From positions 806,001 through 870,000 of the forward strand of contig NC_016025.1 in the NCBI RefSeq assembly GCF_000226295.1: a stretch of 64,000 nt of DNA, written 5' to 3'. Under the pieces are notes generated by a model. That model was not told where the DNA came from, made no database searches, and saw nothing but the letters and a program-made list of their open reading frames with translations. The position numbers and the translations under genes were made by a program. Within the stretch, counting starts at the first letter, position 1. Every line of letters starts with the position of its first letter. This document shows positions 46,506 to 64,000 of this stretch, piece after piece. The stretch comes from Chloracidobacterium thermophilum B. Lineage in GTDB: Bacteria; Acidobacteriota; Blastocatellia; Chloracidobacteriales; Chloracidobacteriaceae.

Positions 46506-48389
46506 TCAGAAGTCCTGGTCGAGTTCCGGCAGATTGAGCATCGGGTTGGTTCGGCGCTGGAGGCCGGCGTTGATGGACTTGATAAGCAGCGTCCAGCGTG
46601 CTGACTGCCCCTGCGCCGTGGCCATCAACCGCTGCACGGGTTCAGGCGAAGTCCGCCGCGCAAGGTCAATGACCTGCGGCGTCAGGGCAAACCGCCCGGA
46701 CGGGAACGGCGCCGGCAGCGAACCGGGCGTCATGGTCAGCAGATGCCGGCGGTTGAGACCCAGCTTGACCAACCCGACGGTGTGCCGCCAGGCATTGCGC
46801 GAATCAAAACGGATGATGTCCGCCACAGCGGCGGCGACCGGCAGCGGCACACTCTGATCCAGCCGTAGCCGCGCTATCTCGACGATGTTGGCCTCGAGAC
46901 TGTAGGACACCAAACTGACGGTCGGCGACTTGAGCGCATAGGTCATTTTGGTGAGGTCACCTTGGACGCTGACCGGGATCAGCGTGATTGCTCCCTGACG
47001 CTCACAGTCGAGAAAGGCCGCAGCCCAGATGGCCTGGGCCAGAATCGCGGCGCTCACCCGCGTCGGCACGTGCAGCAGCTTGGACCACGGATCGGCACCC
47101 ACTGCCGGCGGTGCAAAGTAATCTCCAAACAGCAGGACGACTTCACTGGCTGCCAGCCCACCCGCCAAAGGCAATGCTGACGAGAAGGGAGAGGGAGAGG
47201 TACCGGTGCCACCGGGCGTCGGCGATGCCACTGGCGCTGGCGGTGGTTGTACCGAGGTTCCAGCCGGAAACGAGCCAGGAAAGGGCTGGGTGGAAAACGG
47301 TTGCCCTGACAGCGGCAGGCCCGAAGGGGGCGCAACCGACGGCGATGATGGGGCTGGTGATGAGGCTGGATTGGGATGCCCGCACTTTATGCAGAACTTG
47401 GCCGAGGCCAACAGCGGCGCCCCACAGGCGACACAGAAATGCCTTGCTGCTCCCGGAGAAGCCTGACCTGGTGCAGTCAGCGGCGGCGAAACGGACTGTT
47501 GGAGTGGGGCAGCGGACGGTACGACAGTGGCATCGAGGTCATCGGTCACGGCCCGCACGGCCTTGAACGCTGCCCGGAGCTGCCGCCGCATCTCTTTGGC
47601 GGAAGCCAGCCGCTCATCACGCGAAACCGTCATGGCCTGCCGTACAATTTCGGCGACCGTCCGTGGCACCTGGGGATTGACATCGCTGGCCAGCGGCAGC
47701 GGGTCAGGCTTGCCTGCCAGCAAAGCATCGGCCCGCGCCAGGGCATCCACCGGAGGCCGCCCGGTGAGCAGGCAGTAAATCGTGGCCGCCGCCGAGTAGA
47801 GGTCACTGCGCGGGTCTGTGGAAAGGCCGCGCATCTGCTCCAAAGAGGCAAACACCGGCGTAAACCCCACCAGGCTGCGCTGCTGGACGGCATCCCCGGA
47901 TAAATCCCCCTTGGCCAGACCAAAGTCGAGCAGCACAAGGCTGTCTTCCGGCGTCAGCTTGATGTTCTGTGGCTTGATGTCCCGGTGAATGATGGGTGGT
48001 GTCCGTCCGTGCAGGTACTCCAGCGCATCAAGGAGTTGATCAGCCCACTTGGCCACCTGCGTCAGCGGAAAGGGACCACCGCGCTCCGTGAGCAGTTCGG
48101 CCAAATCCTTGCCGGGAATGAACTGCATCACCAGAAACTGCCCGCCTGCCTCGGCAAAGTGATCGAAGACGACCGGCAGGGCGGCATGCCGCAGACCATT
48201 GAGCAGGATGGCCTCGCGCTCGAAGGCAGAAACCAAGGCCTCGCCGGTCACGATCATCTGCTTGAGGGCGACCGTGCTCCCGAACTTTTTGTCCGTCGCC
48301 TGATAGACCGCGCCCATACCGCCCTTGCCGAGCAGTTTCACGATGGTATAGCGCTGCTGAAGGACTGTCCCCGGACTCAGCGGATTCAT
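46506..48389 (-). CDS. Cytosolic Ser/Thr protein kinase with zinc ribbon
   Basis: A 627-residue protein. The kinase domain (about 12-270) has LLGKGGMGAVYQA, ALKQM, IIHRDIKPQNIKL, LLDFGLAKG and SLEQM in place of APE. A CxxC...CxxC zinc ribbon (about 315-335) follows, then a Pro/Ser-rich linker and a C-terminal domain of ~200 residues (GLAASEVVLLFGDYFAPPAV, SAAILAQAIWAAAFLDCERQ). That last part is unfamiliar. No membrane helix is seen. The start overlaps the stop of the VanX-like dipeptidase, so the kinase may respond to cell-wall turnover. Confidence 0.88.
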   Translation of the reverse strand: MNPLSPGTVLQQRYTIVKLLGKGGMGAVYQATDKKFGSTVALKQMIVTGEALVSAFEREAILLNGLRHAALPVVFDHFAEAGGQFLVMQFIPGKDLAELLTERGGPFPLTQVAKWADQLLDALEYLHGRTPPIIHRDIKPQNIKLTPEDSLVLLDFGLAKGDLSGDAVQQRSLVGFTPVFASLEQMRGLSTDPRSDLYSAAATIYCLLTGRPPVDALARADALLAGKPDPLPLASDVNPQVPRTVAEIVRQAMTVSRDERLASAKEMRRQLRAAFKAVRAVTDDLDATVVPSAAPLQQSVSPPLTAPGQASPGAARHFCVACGAPLLASAKFCIKCGHPNPASSPAPSSPSVAPPSGLPLSGQPFSTQPFPGSFPAGTSVQPPPAPVASPTPGGTGTSPSPFSSALPLAGGLAASEVVLLFGDYFAPPAVGADPWSKLLHVPTRVSAAILAQAIWAAAFLDCERQGAITLIPVSVQGDLTKMTYALKSPTVSLVSYSLEANIVEIARLRLDQSVPLPVAAAVADIIRFDSRNAWRHTVGLVKLGLNRRHLLTMTPGSLPAPFPSGRFALTPQVIDLARRTSPEPVQRLMATAQGQSARWTLLIKSINAGLQRRTNPMLNLPELDQDF

Positions 48390-49189
48390 AGACGCGGATT
48401 GGATGGTGGCGTCTCCCCCGGCTGCACGGGCAAACCGGACGCGGGAATTTCAGAAAAGGGAATGTCCTGGACGCGGTATTGTCGCCAGTCCTTGTGATCA
48501 AAGTGCCACCACTCGTAGCGGTACACCTTGAAGTCATGAAGCTCCATGGCGGTGCGCAGCAGGTCGCGCAAACGGCGTTGTTCTTCCGTTCCGCCAGTGT
48601 AATCCGGGTGGGCGCGCTCGCTCATTTCGTCATAGTCGCTCGGCATGGTCACGAGTTCGCCGGTGTTCAGATCGTACAGGGACACATCCACCGCGCAGCC
48701 ACGATTGTGCAGCGACCCTTTGGACGGATCAGCCACGTAGTCGCGCTTGTCGGGCGGCGTCAGTTCCCAAAACAGCTTCGTCACCCGCCACGGCCGGTAG
48801 CCGTCAAAGACCACAATACCGTAGCCGTGCGCCTTCAGCCACCGATGCGCCTTGACCAAGGCTTCCGCTGCCGGACGCTGCAAAAAGGCGCGCGGTTCGT
48901 CATACACCGGACGCCCGACGAAGTTGTTGGCCGTGGCATAGCGGATGTCGAGCTTGATGCTCGGATCGAGCTGGACAATCTCCACGAGTTCACTGGGCCG
49001 AAAGCTGCCGGTTTCGACCGGCAGCGTCACCGGCGCGTCTTTTACGGACGCATCCTTCACGGATGCGTCTTTCACGGGCGCGCCTTTGACAGGCGCTTCC
49101 TGGGGGGCCGAAGCCTGGACGGACTGGCCGTTGCCCCAACCACCGGCGAACAGCAGCCACCCGGCGACAACCCATGGTCTCCACATCAT
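48386..49189 (-). CDS. VanX-type D-alanyl-D-alanine dipeptidase (M15D)
   Basis: A 267-residue exported protein: a leader (VVAGWLLFAGGWGNGQ), a pentapeptide-repeat linker, then a zinc peptidase domain. Family motifs are DIRYATANNFVGRPVY, GIVVFDGYRPWRVTK, SLHNRGCAVDVSLYD (zinc His and Asp) and YEWWHFDHKD (catalytic Glu and zinc His). It hydrolyses D-Ala-D-Ala, as in wall recycling or glycopeptide resistance; no vanH/vanA genes are adjacent, so recycling is more likely. ATG 49189 follows GGAG. It overlaps the kinase by 4 bases. Confidence 0.9.
   Translation of the reverse strand: MMWRPWVVAGWLLFAGGWGNGQSVQASAPQEAPVKGAPVKDASVKDASVKDAPVTLPVETGSFRPSELVEIVQLDPSIKLDIRYATANNFVGRPVYDEPRAFLQRPAAEALVKAHRWLKAHGYGIVVFDGYRPWRVTKLFWELTPPDKRDYVADPSKGSLHNRGCAVDVSLYDLNTGELVTMPSDYDEMSERAHPDYTGGTEEQRRLRDLLRTAMELHDFKVYRYEWWHFDHKDWRQYRVQDIPFSEIPASGLPVQPGETPPSNPRL
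49032..49091. repeat. Four 15-bp repeats coding pentapeptides in the dipeptidase linker
   Basis: Four imperfect 15-base units (GGCGCGTCTTTTACG type) encode APVKG/APVKD/ASVKD/ASVKD/APV on the minus strand. The unit is a multiple of three, so changes in copy number lengthen the linker without shifting the frame. Confidence 0.8.
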
Positions 49190-49342
49190 CACAGCATCTC
49201 CAGAAAGGCGTCGGCTACGCGGGCTTGAGCGTACACCACGGAACATGAAAGATGTGCGGCGCACATGACAAGCAAGGCGCGGCGGAAGGGTCGTTCAATG
49301 CCATTTCGCCGATGCCATGTCGTGGCATGGAGGGTTTCCCTG

Positions 49343-49750
49343 ATGAAAACGTTTCCCGTTCAGAAAAACGAAGCCGAGTGGCAGGCGCAATTGACACCCG
49401 AACAGTACTACGTCACCCGCCTGAAAGGCACGGAGCGGGCCTTTACCGGCAAGCTGTACCGTGAAAAGCGTACTGGGACCTACCACTGCGTGGCTTGTGG
49501 CGCGCCACTTTTTTCTTCTGAAACCAAATATGACTCCGGCTCAGGCTGGCCGAGCTTCTGGGCACCGATCAGTCCAGAGGCCATTGTGACCGAACTTGAT
49601 CTCAGCCACGGCATGCGCCGGATCGAGGTGATGTGCGCCCAGTGCGGCTCGCATCTGGGCCATGTGTTTGATGACGGCCCACGCGACAAAACCGGCCTGC
49701 GGTACTGCATCAACTCCATTTCCATGGACTTCAAGCCGGCCGAAGACTGA
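49343..49750 (+). CDS. msrB: Peptide-methionine (R)-S-oxide reductase MsrB
   Basis: A 135-residue enzyme reducing methionine-R-sulphoxide. Zinc ligands are C49, C52, C98 and C101 (CVACG and CAQCG), and the catalytic cysteine is C122 in [22 protein letters not shown] is the usual substrate-pocket block. The ATG at 49343 has GGAGG upstream and begins just before the family start; a longer frame to 49265 is not needed. The stop overlaps the BshB1 start (TGATG). Confidence 0.95.
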   Translation: MKTFPVQKNEAEWQAQLTPEQYYVTRLKGTERAFTGKLYREKRTGTYHCVACGAPLFSSETKYDSGSGWPSFWAPISPEAIVTELDLSHGMRRIEVMCAQCGSHLGHVFDDGPRDKTGLRYCINSISMDFKPAED

Positions 49751-50496
49751 TGTCAGCCATTGCGGACGCGGTGTGTGCCGTGGACGCCCTGGCCATCGGT
49801 GCACATCCCGACGACATCGAGCTGGCGATGGCCGGCACACTGCTGAAGTTGGTCGCCGAGGGCTATCGCACGGGTCTCGTGGATGCCAGCCGCGCCGAAC
49901 TGGCCACCCGTGGGACGCCGGAGCAGCGTGCCACCGAAGCTGCCGAAGCGGCTGCGCAACTGGGCGCGAGCTTTCGCGTCAACTTGGGCTGGCCCGACGG
50001 CCACTTCACCGACCATGACGCGGCCCGCCGTGCGCTGGTGCGCGTCATCCGCCAGGCGCGGCCGACGCTCGTGTTTACACACCATCCGGCGGAAGAACAT
50101 CCCGACCACCAGTGTCTGGCCCGGCTCGTCGCAGCAGCAGTTCACCACGCCCGGCTCGCCAACTATGACGCCGAAAGCGGCCTGCCGCGCTGGCGGACGC
50201 GGGCGCTGATTCACTTTCTGCCGCCGCTCAACCCGGCGGTTGCGCCGACCTTTCTCGTGGACATCAGCGCCCAGTTCACGGCCAAGTATGAGGTCATCAG
50301 TGCCTACGCTTCGCAACTGCACCAGCCGGGCAGCCGGGAGCCGCAGACGTACCTTTCGGCGCCGGATTTTCTCCGCCAGCGGCGCGCCGCGGACATCCAC
50401 CGTGGCAGCCTGATTGGCGTTGCGGCGGCGGAAGGTTTCGTCACCGCCGCGCCGCTGCCGGTGGCCGACCCCATCCGCCTGTTTCTGAACCAGTAG
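49750..50496 (+). CDS. bshB1: Bacillithiol biosynthesis deacetylase BshB1
   Basis: A 248-residue LmbE/PIG-L type zinc deacetylase. LAIGAHPDDIELAMAGTL carries the HPDD metal motif, THHPAEEHPDHQ gives further His ligands, and SAYASQLHQPGS precedes the C-terminus. BshB1 removes acetyl from GlcNAc-malate in bacillithiol synthesis. The 1-base overlap with msrB puts two thiol-redox genes in one unit. Other LmbE-type substrates cannot be excluded, but the size and motif order match BshB1 well. Confidence 0.85.
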   Translation: MSAIADAVCAVDALAIGAHPDDIELAMAGTLLKLVAEGYRTGLVDASRAELATRGTPEQRATEAAEAAAQLGASFRVNLGWPDGHFTDHDAARRALVRVIRQARPTLVFTHHPAEEHPDHQCLARLVAAAVHHARLANYDAESGLPRWRTRALIHFLPPLNPAVAPTFLVDISAQFTAKYEVISAYASQLHQPGSREPQTYLSAPDFLRQRRAADIHRGSLIGVAAAEGFVTAAPLPVADPIRLFLNQ

Positions 50497-50578
50497 CCGC
50501 GCATGGATAATGCCTGATTCAGGATGGCATTCGGAGACGTACAAAAACCCCTCTTCCGAATGGATTGAAGGAGGCGGG

Positions 50579-51008
50579 ATGGTCAAGCCCAACCGGATCG
50601 AACCGATCATCCGGGAGTACCGGGATCAACTGACCAGGATTCTGGGTGAAGCGTTGGAAGCCGTTGTGCTCTACGGCTCCCATGCGCGTGAAGACGCACA
50701 GGAAGGTTCTGATATTGACATCCTGTGCGTGATGCGTCTCCCTTTTGACTACGGCACACTGATCAGGAACACGGCCGAAGCTGCCGCACGGATCAGCCCG
50801 AAGTACGATGTGGCCATTTCTACTGCGTTCGTGCTTTCCGAAGAGTATTCGCCTGGCTTCAGACACGAAACACCCCGTTTCTGATGAATGTTCGCCGTGA
50901 GGGTGTAACTGTATCAACGAGACCGGGGCGTTGTTGGGAAAGGCGAAGGAAAGCCTCGACGAAGCTCACCGCCGCCCACGCAGCCAGTCCCGAAGGGAAA
51001 GGAGGGGG
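50579..51008 (+). pseudogene. Decayed minimal nucleotidyltransferase plus HEPN stub
   Basis: From ATG 50579 (strong GGAGG), a 101-residue frame contains VVLYGSHAREDAQEGSDIDI, the GSx10DxD motif of MNT antitoxins. It stops at 50884, but the expected continuation PFLMNVRREGV lies in the -1 frame (50869-50904), so a frameshift near 50868 removed the C-terminus. After it, from 50931 in a third frame, LLGKAKESLDEAH looks like the start of a HEPN partner that runs only about 23 codons. The two together are a dead MNT/HEPN locus just upstream of the intact pair. Confidence 0.6.
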
Positions 51009-51010
51009 CG

Positions 51011-51301
51011 ATGACACCTGAAGAAGTTTTGAGAACCAGGCGGGAAGAGATTTTACAGACGTGCGCCAGGTACGGCGCTCACAACGTGCGTGTCTTTGGC
51101 TCAGTCGCTCGCGGAGAAGCCGATGAACAGAGCGATATTGACCTGCTTGTGGACTTCGAGCCGAACCGGAGCCTTCTCGACCACGCCGGCCTCTGGCTTG
51201 AGCTTCAGGAACGGCTGGGAGTCAAAGTGGACGTGGTGAGCAGTCGCGGACTCAAAGCCCGTATCCGTGAGCGGGTGTTGCACGAGGCTGTCCCGCTATG
51301 A
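51011..51301 (+). CDS. MntA-type nucleotidyltransferase antitoxin
   Basis: A 96-residue minimal nucleotidyltransferase. FGSVARGEADEQSDIDLLVD has G30-S31 and D42/D44 of the GSx10DxD motif. In MntA-HepT systems this enzyme AMPylates the HEPN toxin at its active-site tyrosine. AGGAGG lies upstream. The stop overlaps the HepT start (ATGA), the normal arrangement. Confidence 0.93.
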   Translation: MTPEEVLRTRREEILQTCARYGAHNVRVFGSVARGEADEQSDIDLLVDFEPNRSLLDHAGLWLELQERLGVKVDVVSSRGLKARIRERVLHEAVPL

Positions 51302-51648
51302 GAGTCCCCGAAGAACGCCTGAAGGACATTCTGGAAGCCATTACCAACATTGAGCGCTACACCGTTCGGGGACAAGAGGCGTTTGAGCAGGATGAACTGA
51401 TTCAGACTTGGGTTTTGTACCACTTTCAACTTATCGGGGAGGCGGCTGCACGACTCGGCAGAATCTTTCACGAGGCTCACCCTGAGATACCCTGGTCGCG
51501 GATTGTGGCCATGCGCAACCTGCTCATTCATGAGTACTTTGGGATTGATCTGCATGAGGTCTGGAAGACAGTGGAAAATGACCTTCCCAACCTCAAACAA
51601 CAGATTGCCATGCTACTGAAGGCGCTGGGCGGTGACGCCCTGGAGTAA
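51298..51648 (+). CDS. HepT-type HEPN ribonuclease toxin (DUF86)
   Basis: A 116-residue HEPN protein. RNLLIHEYF gives R73, H78 and Y80, the Rx4HxY active site and the target tyrosine of MntA. WVLYHFQLIGEAAARLG is a typical DUF86 helix. It is predicted to cut RNA unless AMPylated by its partner. The pair sits at the edge of the helicase/methylase defence locus. Confidence 0.93.
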   Translation: MRVPEERLKDILEAITNIERYTVRGQEAFEQDELIQTWVLYHFQLIGEAAARLGRIFHEAHPEIPWSRIVAMRNLLIHEYFGIDLHEVWKTVENDLPNLKQQIAMLLKALGGDALE

Positions 51649-51698
51649 ACCTGGAGTCAATACGCAGAACTCCCGGACAGCCAAGCACACGCGCATCC

Positions 51699-51717
51699 GC
51701 CCGGCATCAGGCCGGGC
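51699..51717 (+). terminator. Short GC-rich hairpin after HepT
   Basis: GCCCGGC and GCCGGGC pair around ATCAG, 51 bases after the HepT stop. There is no T-run, so termination is only possible. It separates the toxin pair from the helicase gene. Confidence 0.35.
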
Positions 51718-51832
51718 ATCAGGTACGCGCTGCCACGGCAACTGGTCATGTGTTTTGATGCCCGCCACCCCGCAGCTTTATGCGACGGCAGGATGCCCTT
51801 CACCACCTGCAAGCTTCTGACGGAGGCCCCCG

Positions 51833-60368
<8,536 letters not shown>

Positions 60369-60435
60369 CGATGTTCCGTATCGCCGATGCGCATGCGCGG
60401 CTGGTGCATCGCACTGACACCTGGATTTCCTGCCT

Positions 60436-61422
60436 ATGACCGACGCGCCCTTTCACGACACCGGCTACAAGGCGCTGTTCAGCCTGCCGGAGCTTGTCCA
60501 GCAACTGATTGAAGGGTTTGTCACCCCGGACATTGCCCAACTCCTCGACTTCTCCACGCTGGAACTGGTGGCGGGCAGTTTTGTCACTCCGGCGATGCAG
60601 TCGCGGGAAGAGGATGTCGTCTGGCGGGTGAAGATGGCCGACACGATGCTGTACCTGTATCTGCTGCTGGAGTTTCAGTCCACGCCCGACGCGGCGATGC
60701 CGGTGCGGATGGTGCAGTACGTGGCGGCGCTGTACGACTCACTCATCAAGGAGAAGCGGGTTGACCCGCGTCGGCTGCCGCCGGTGTTGCCGGTGGTGCT
60801 GTACAACGGGGAGCGGCGGTGGCGGGTGGCGACGGACATTGGGGAGGTGATTGAGTGTCCGCCGGTGTTGCGTGCGTATCAGCCGCGGCTGCGGTACTAC
60901 CTGCTGGACGAGGGGGCGTACAGCGCGCAGGAGCTGGCTGGGATACGGAACGTGGTGGCGGGGATATTTGCGTTGGAGAATGCGGAGGGCAAAGAGGAGG
61001 CGTTGGCGGTGGTGAGGCGGATTAGTGAGGCGTTGCAGGCGTTGCCGAACCGGGAGCGGATCGACCGGGTGCTGACGCAGTGGGTGAAGCGGTACTTGCA
61101 GCGGGTGCATCCTGGGGCGATGATGGCGGTGGAGGAGACTTTGGAGACGGGAGAAGGGACGATGCTGGCGACGAACGTACAGAAGTGGGCGGAAGCGTTG
61201 TTGCGGGAAGGTGTGCAGCAGGGCTTGCAGCAGGGTATGCATCGTGGGCAGCACGAGGGGAAGGTGTGGGCGTTGCGGCAACTGCTGCGGGTACGGTTTC
61301 CCGACGCCGACCTGACGCCCTACCAGTCGCGCCTGGACGCTGCCACCGACGCCGAACTGGAACATCTGCTGACCAAAGCCGCCACGGCCGCTACACTCGA
61401 AGAAGTCTTTGCGACACAATAA
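60436..61422 (+). CDS. Rpn/YhgA-like recombination-promoting nuclease family protein
   Basis: A 328-residue protein. FHDTGYKALFSLPELVQQLI is the classic opening of Rpn/YhgA-like proteins. MLYLYLLLEFQSTPDAAMPV holds the E-x-Q of the PD-(D/E)xK nuclease core, and PVVLYNGERRWRVATDI follows. The C-terminal LRQLLRVRFPDADLTPYQSR with LEHLLTKAATAATLEEVF resembles DUF4351. A QQGLQQGMHRGQHEGK stretch links the parts. It is inserted between methylase and helicase, 67 bases after the former, and may be a defence or mobile accessory gene rather than part of DISARM. Confidence 0.88.
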   Translation: MTDAPFHDTGYKALFSLPELVQQLIEGFVTPDIAQLLDFSTLELVAGSFVTPAMQSREEDVVWRVKMADTMLYLYLLLEFQSTPDAAMPVRMVQYVAALYDSLIKEKRVDPRRLPPVLPVVLYNGERRWRVATDIGEVIECPPVLRAYQPRLRYYLLDEGAYSAQELAGIRNVVAGIFALENAEGKEEALAVVRRISEALQALPNRERIDRVLTQWVKRYLQRVHPGAMMAVEETLETGEGTMLATNVQKWAEALLREGVQQGLQQGMHRGQHEGKVWALRQLLRVRFPDADLTPYQSRLDAATDAELEHLLTKAATAATLEEVFATQ

Positions 61423-61527
61423 CGCGGTTTCAAAACACCTCCGGGCAAGCAAAATAGCCCTGGATAGGAAACCACGCCCTTCAGGGGCTACGGGCTTGTC
61501 ATCCGCCAGCCGGACCCCGCTGGGAGC

Positions 61528-61544
61528 GCGGGCATCCTGCCCGC
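61528..61544. repeat. Palindrome GCGGGCA-tcc-TGCCCGC
   Basis: A perfect 7-bp inverted repeat with a 3-base centre, in the gap between the Rpn gene and the helicase. The wider sequence GGGAGCGCGGGCATCCTGCC has the look of a dispersed intergenic palindrome. It could also act as a terminator for the Rpn gene. Confidence 0.5.
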
Positions 61545-61620
61545 ATGTCTCTTCCGGGGTGGCGGCCCCATCCCAAGGCCGTGGGCGTCGCCGTAGAAAA
61601 GACTTTGCAGGGTAGCGCAG

Positions 61621-64000
<2,380 letters not shown>

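Overview
The window is G+C-rich bacterial DNA, gene-dense on both strands, with many 4-base start/stop overlaps. It comes from a Gram-negative diderm: kdsB (KDO activation) and a WecA-type glycan initiator are present. A btaB-btaA pair (betaine lipids), BshB1 (bacillithiol), TIGR02999-type sigma factor with Ser/Thr kinases, DUF4384 proteins and TPR/CHAT proteins together suggest an Acidobacteriota member, perhaps Chloracidobacterium-like. That assignment is inference; no rRNA is available to confirm it. I saw no rRNA, tRNA, tmRNA, classical insertion sequence or CRISPR array.

Layout. 1-0.85 kb: betaine-lipid genes (minus). 1.06-7.9 kb: a plus-strand signalling cassette of DUF4384 secreted protein (frameshifted at a G8 tract), ECF sigma factor, membrane Ser/Thr kinase and TPR/CHAT protease. 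7.9-12.2 kb: an AT-rich island of minus-strand paralogous membrane proteins, two of them decayed, with ~230-bp imperfect direct repeats near its ends. 12.3-22.3 kb: a minus-strand housekeeping run, clpA, a HemY-like oxidase, a small membrane protein, a GH63-like glucosidase, aspS and a D-serine dehydratase-like gene. 22.6-28.6 kb: plus-strand tryptophan dioxygenase-like gene, ridA, MGDG-synthase-like glycosyltransferase, SDR, mutY, coiled-coil protein, DUF3810. 28.6-35.3 kb: minus-strand purK, phosphoesterase, malQ, WecA-like transferase, selO. 35.4-37.1 kb: livH and kdsB. 37.1-49.2 kb: minus-strand hybrid histidine kinase, three tandem secreted paralogs, a glycosyltransferase, a PHP protein, a second Ser/Thr kinase and a VanX-type dipeptidase. 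49.3-50.5 kb: msrB and bshB1.

50.6-64 kb is a defence island. It holds a decayed nucleotidyltransferase/HEPN locus, an intact MntA-HepT pair, and an SNF2/RapA-like helicase followed by a very large Eco57I/PglX-type adenine methyltransferase, an Rpn-family nuclease and a DEAD-like helicase that runs off the end. The helicase-methylase-helicase set resembles class 1 DISARM, but only part of the locus is visible.

The most unusual feature is the methyltransferase gene. It is interrupted at seven places by insertions with one arm of heptamers (GCGAGTR)n and an opposite arm of the reverse complement (YACTCGC)n, so each could fold as a long hairpin. One insertion carries a complete S23/four-helix-bundle gene out of frame with the methyltransferase. 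Two insertions are near-copies differing by exactly one heptamer, and that 7-base difference splits the methyltransferase into two frames: gain of one heptamer would rejoin it. This looks like a repeat-driven coding switch, and the S23-containing unit could be a mobile element tolerated inside protein genes. A degenerate eighth copy lies in the downstream helicase.
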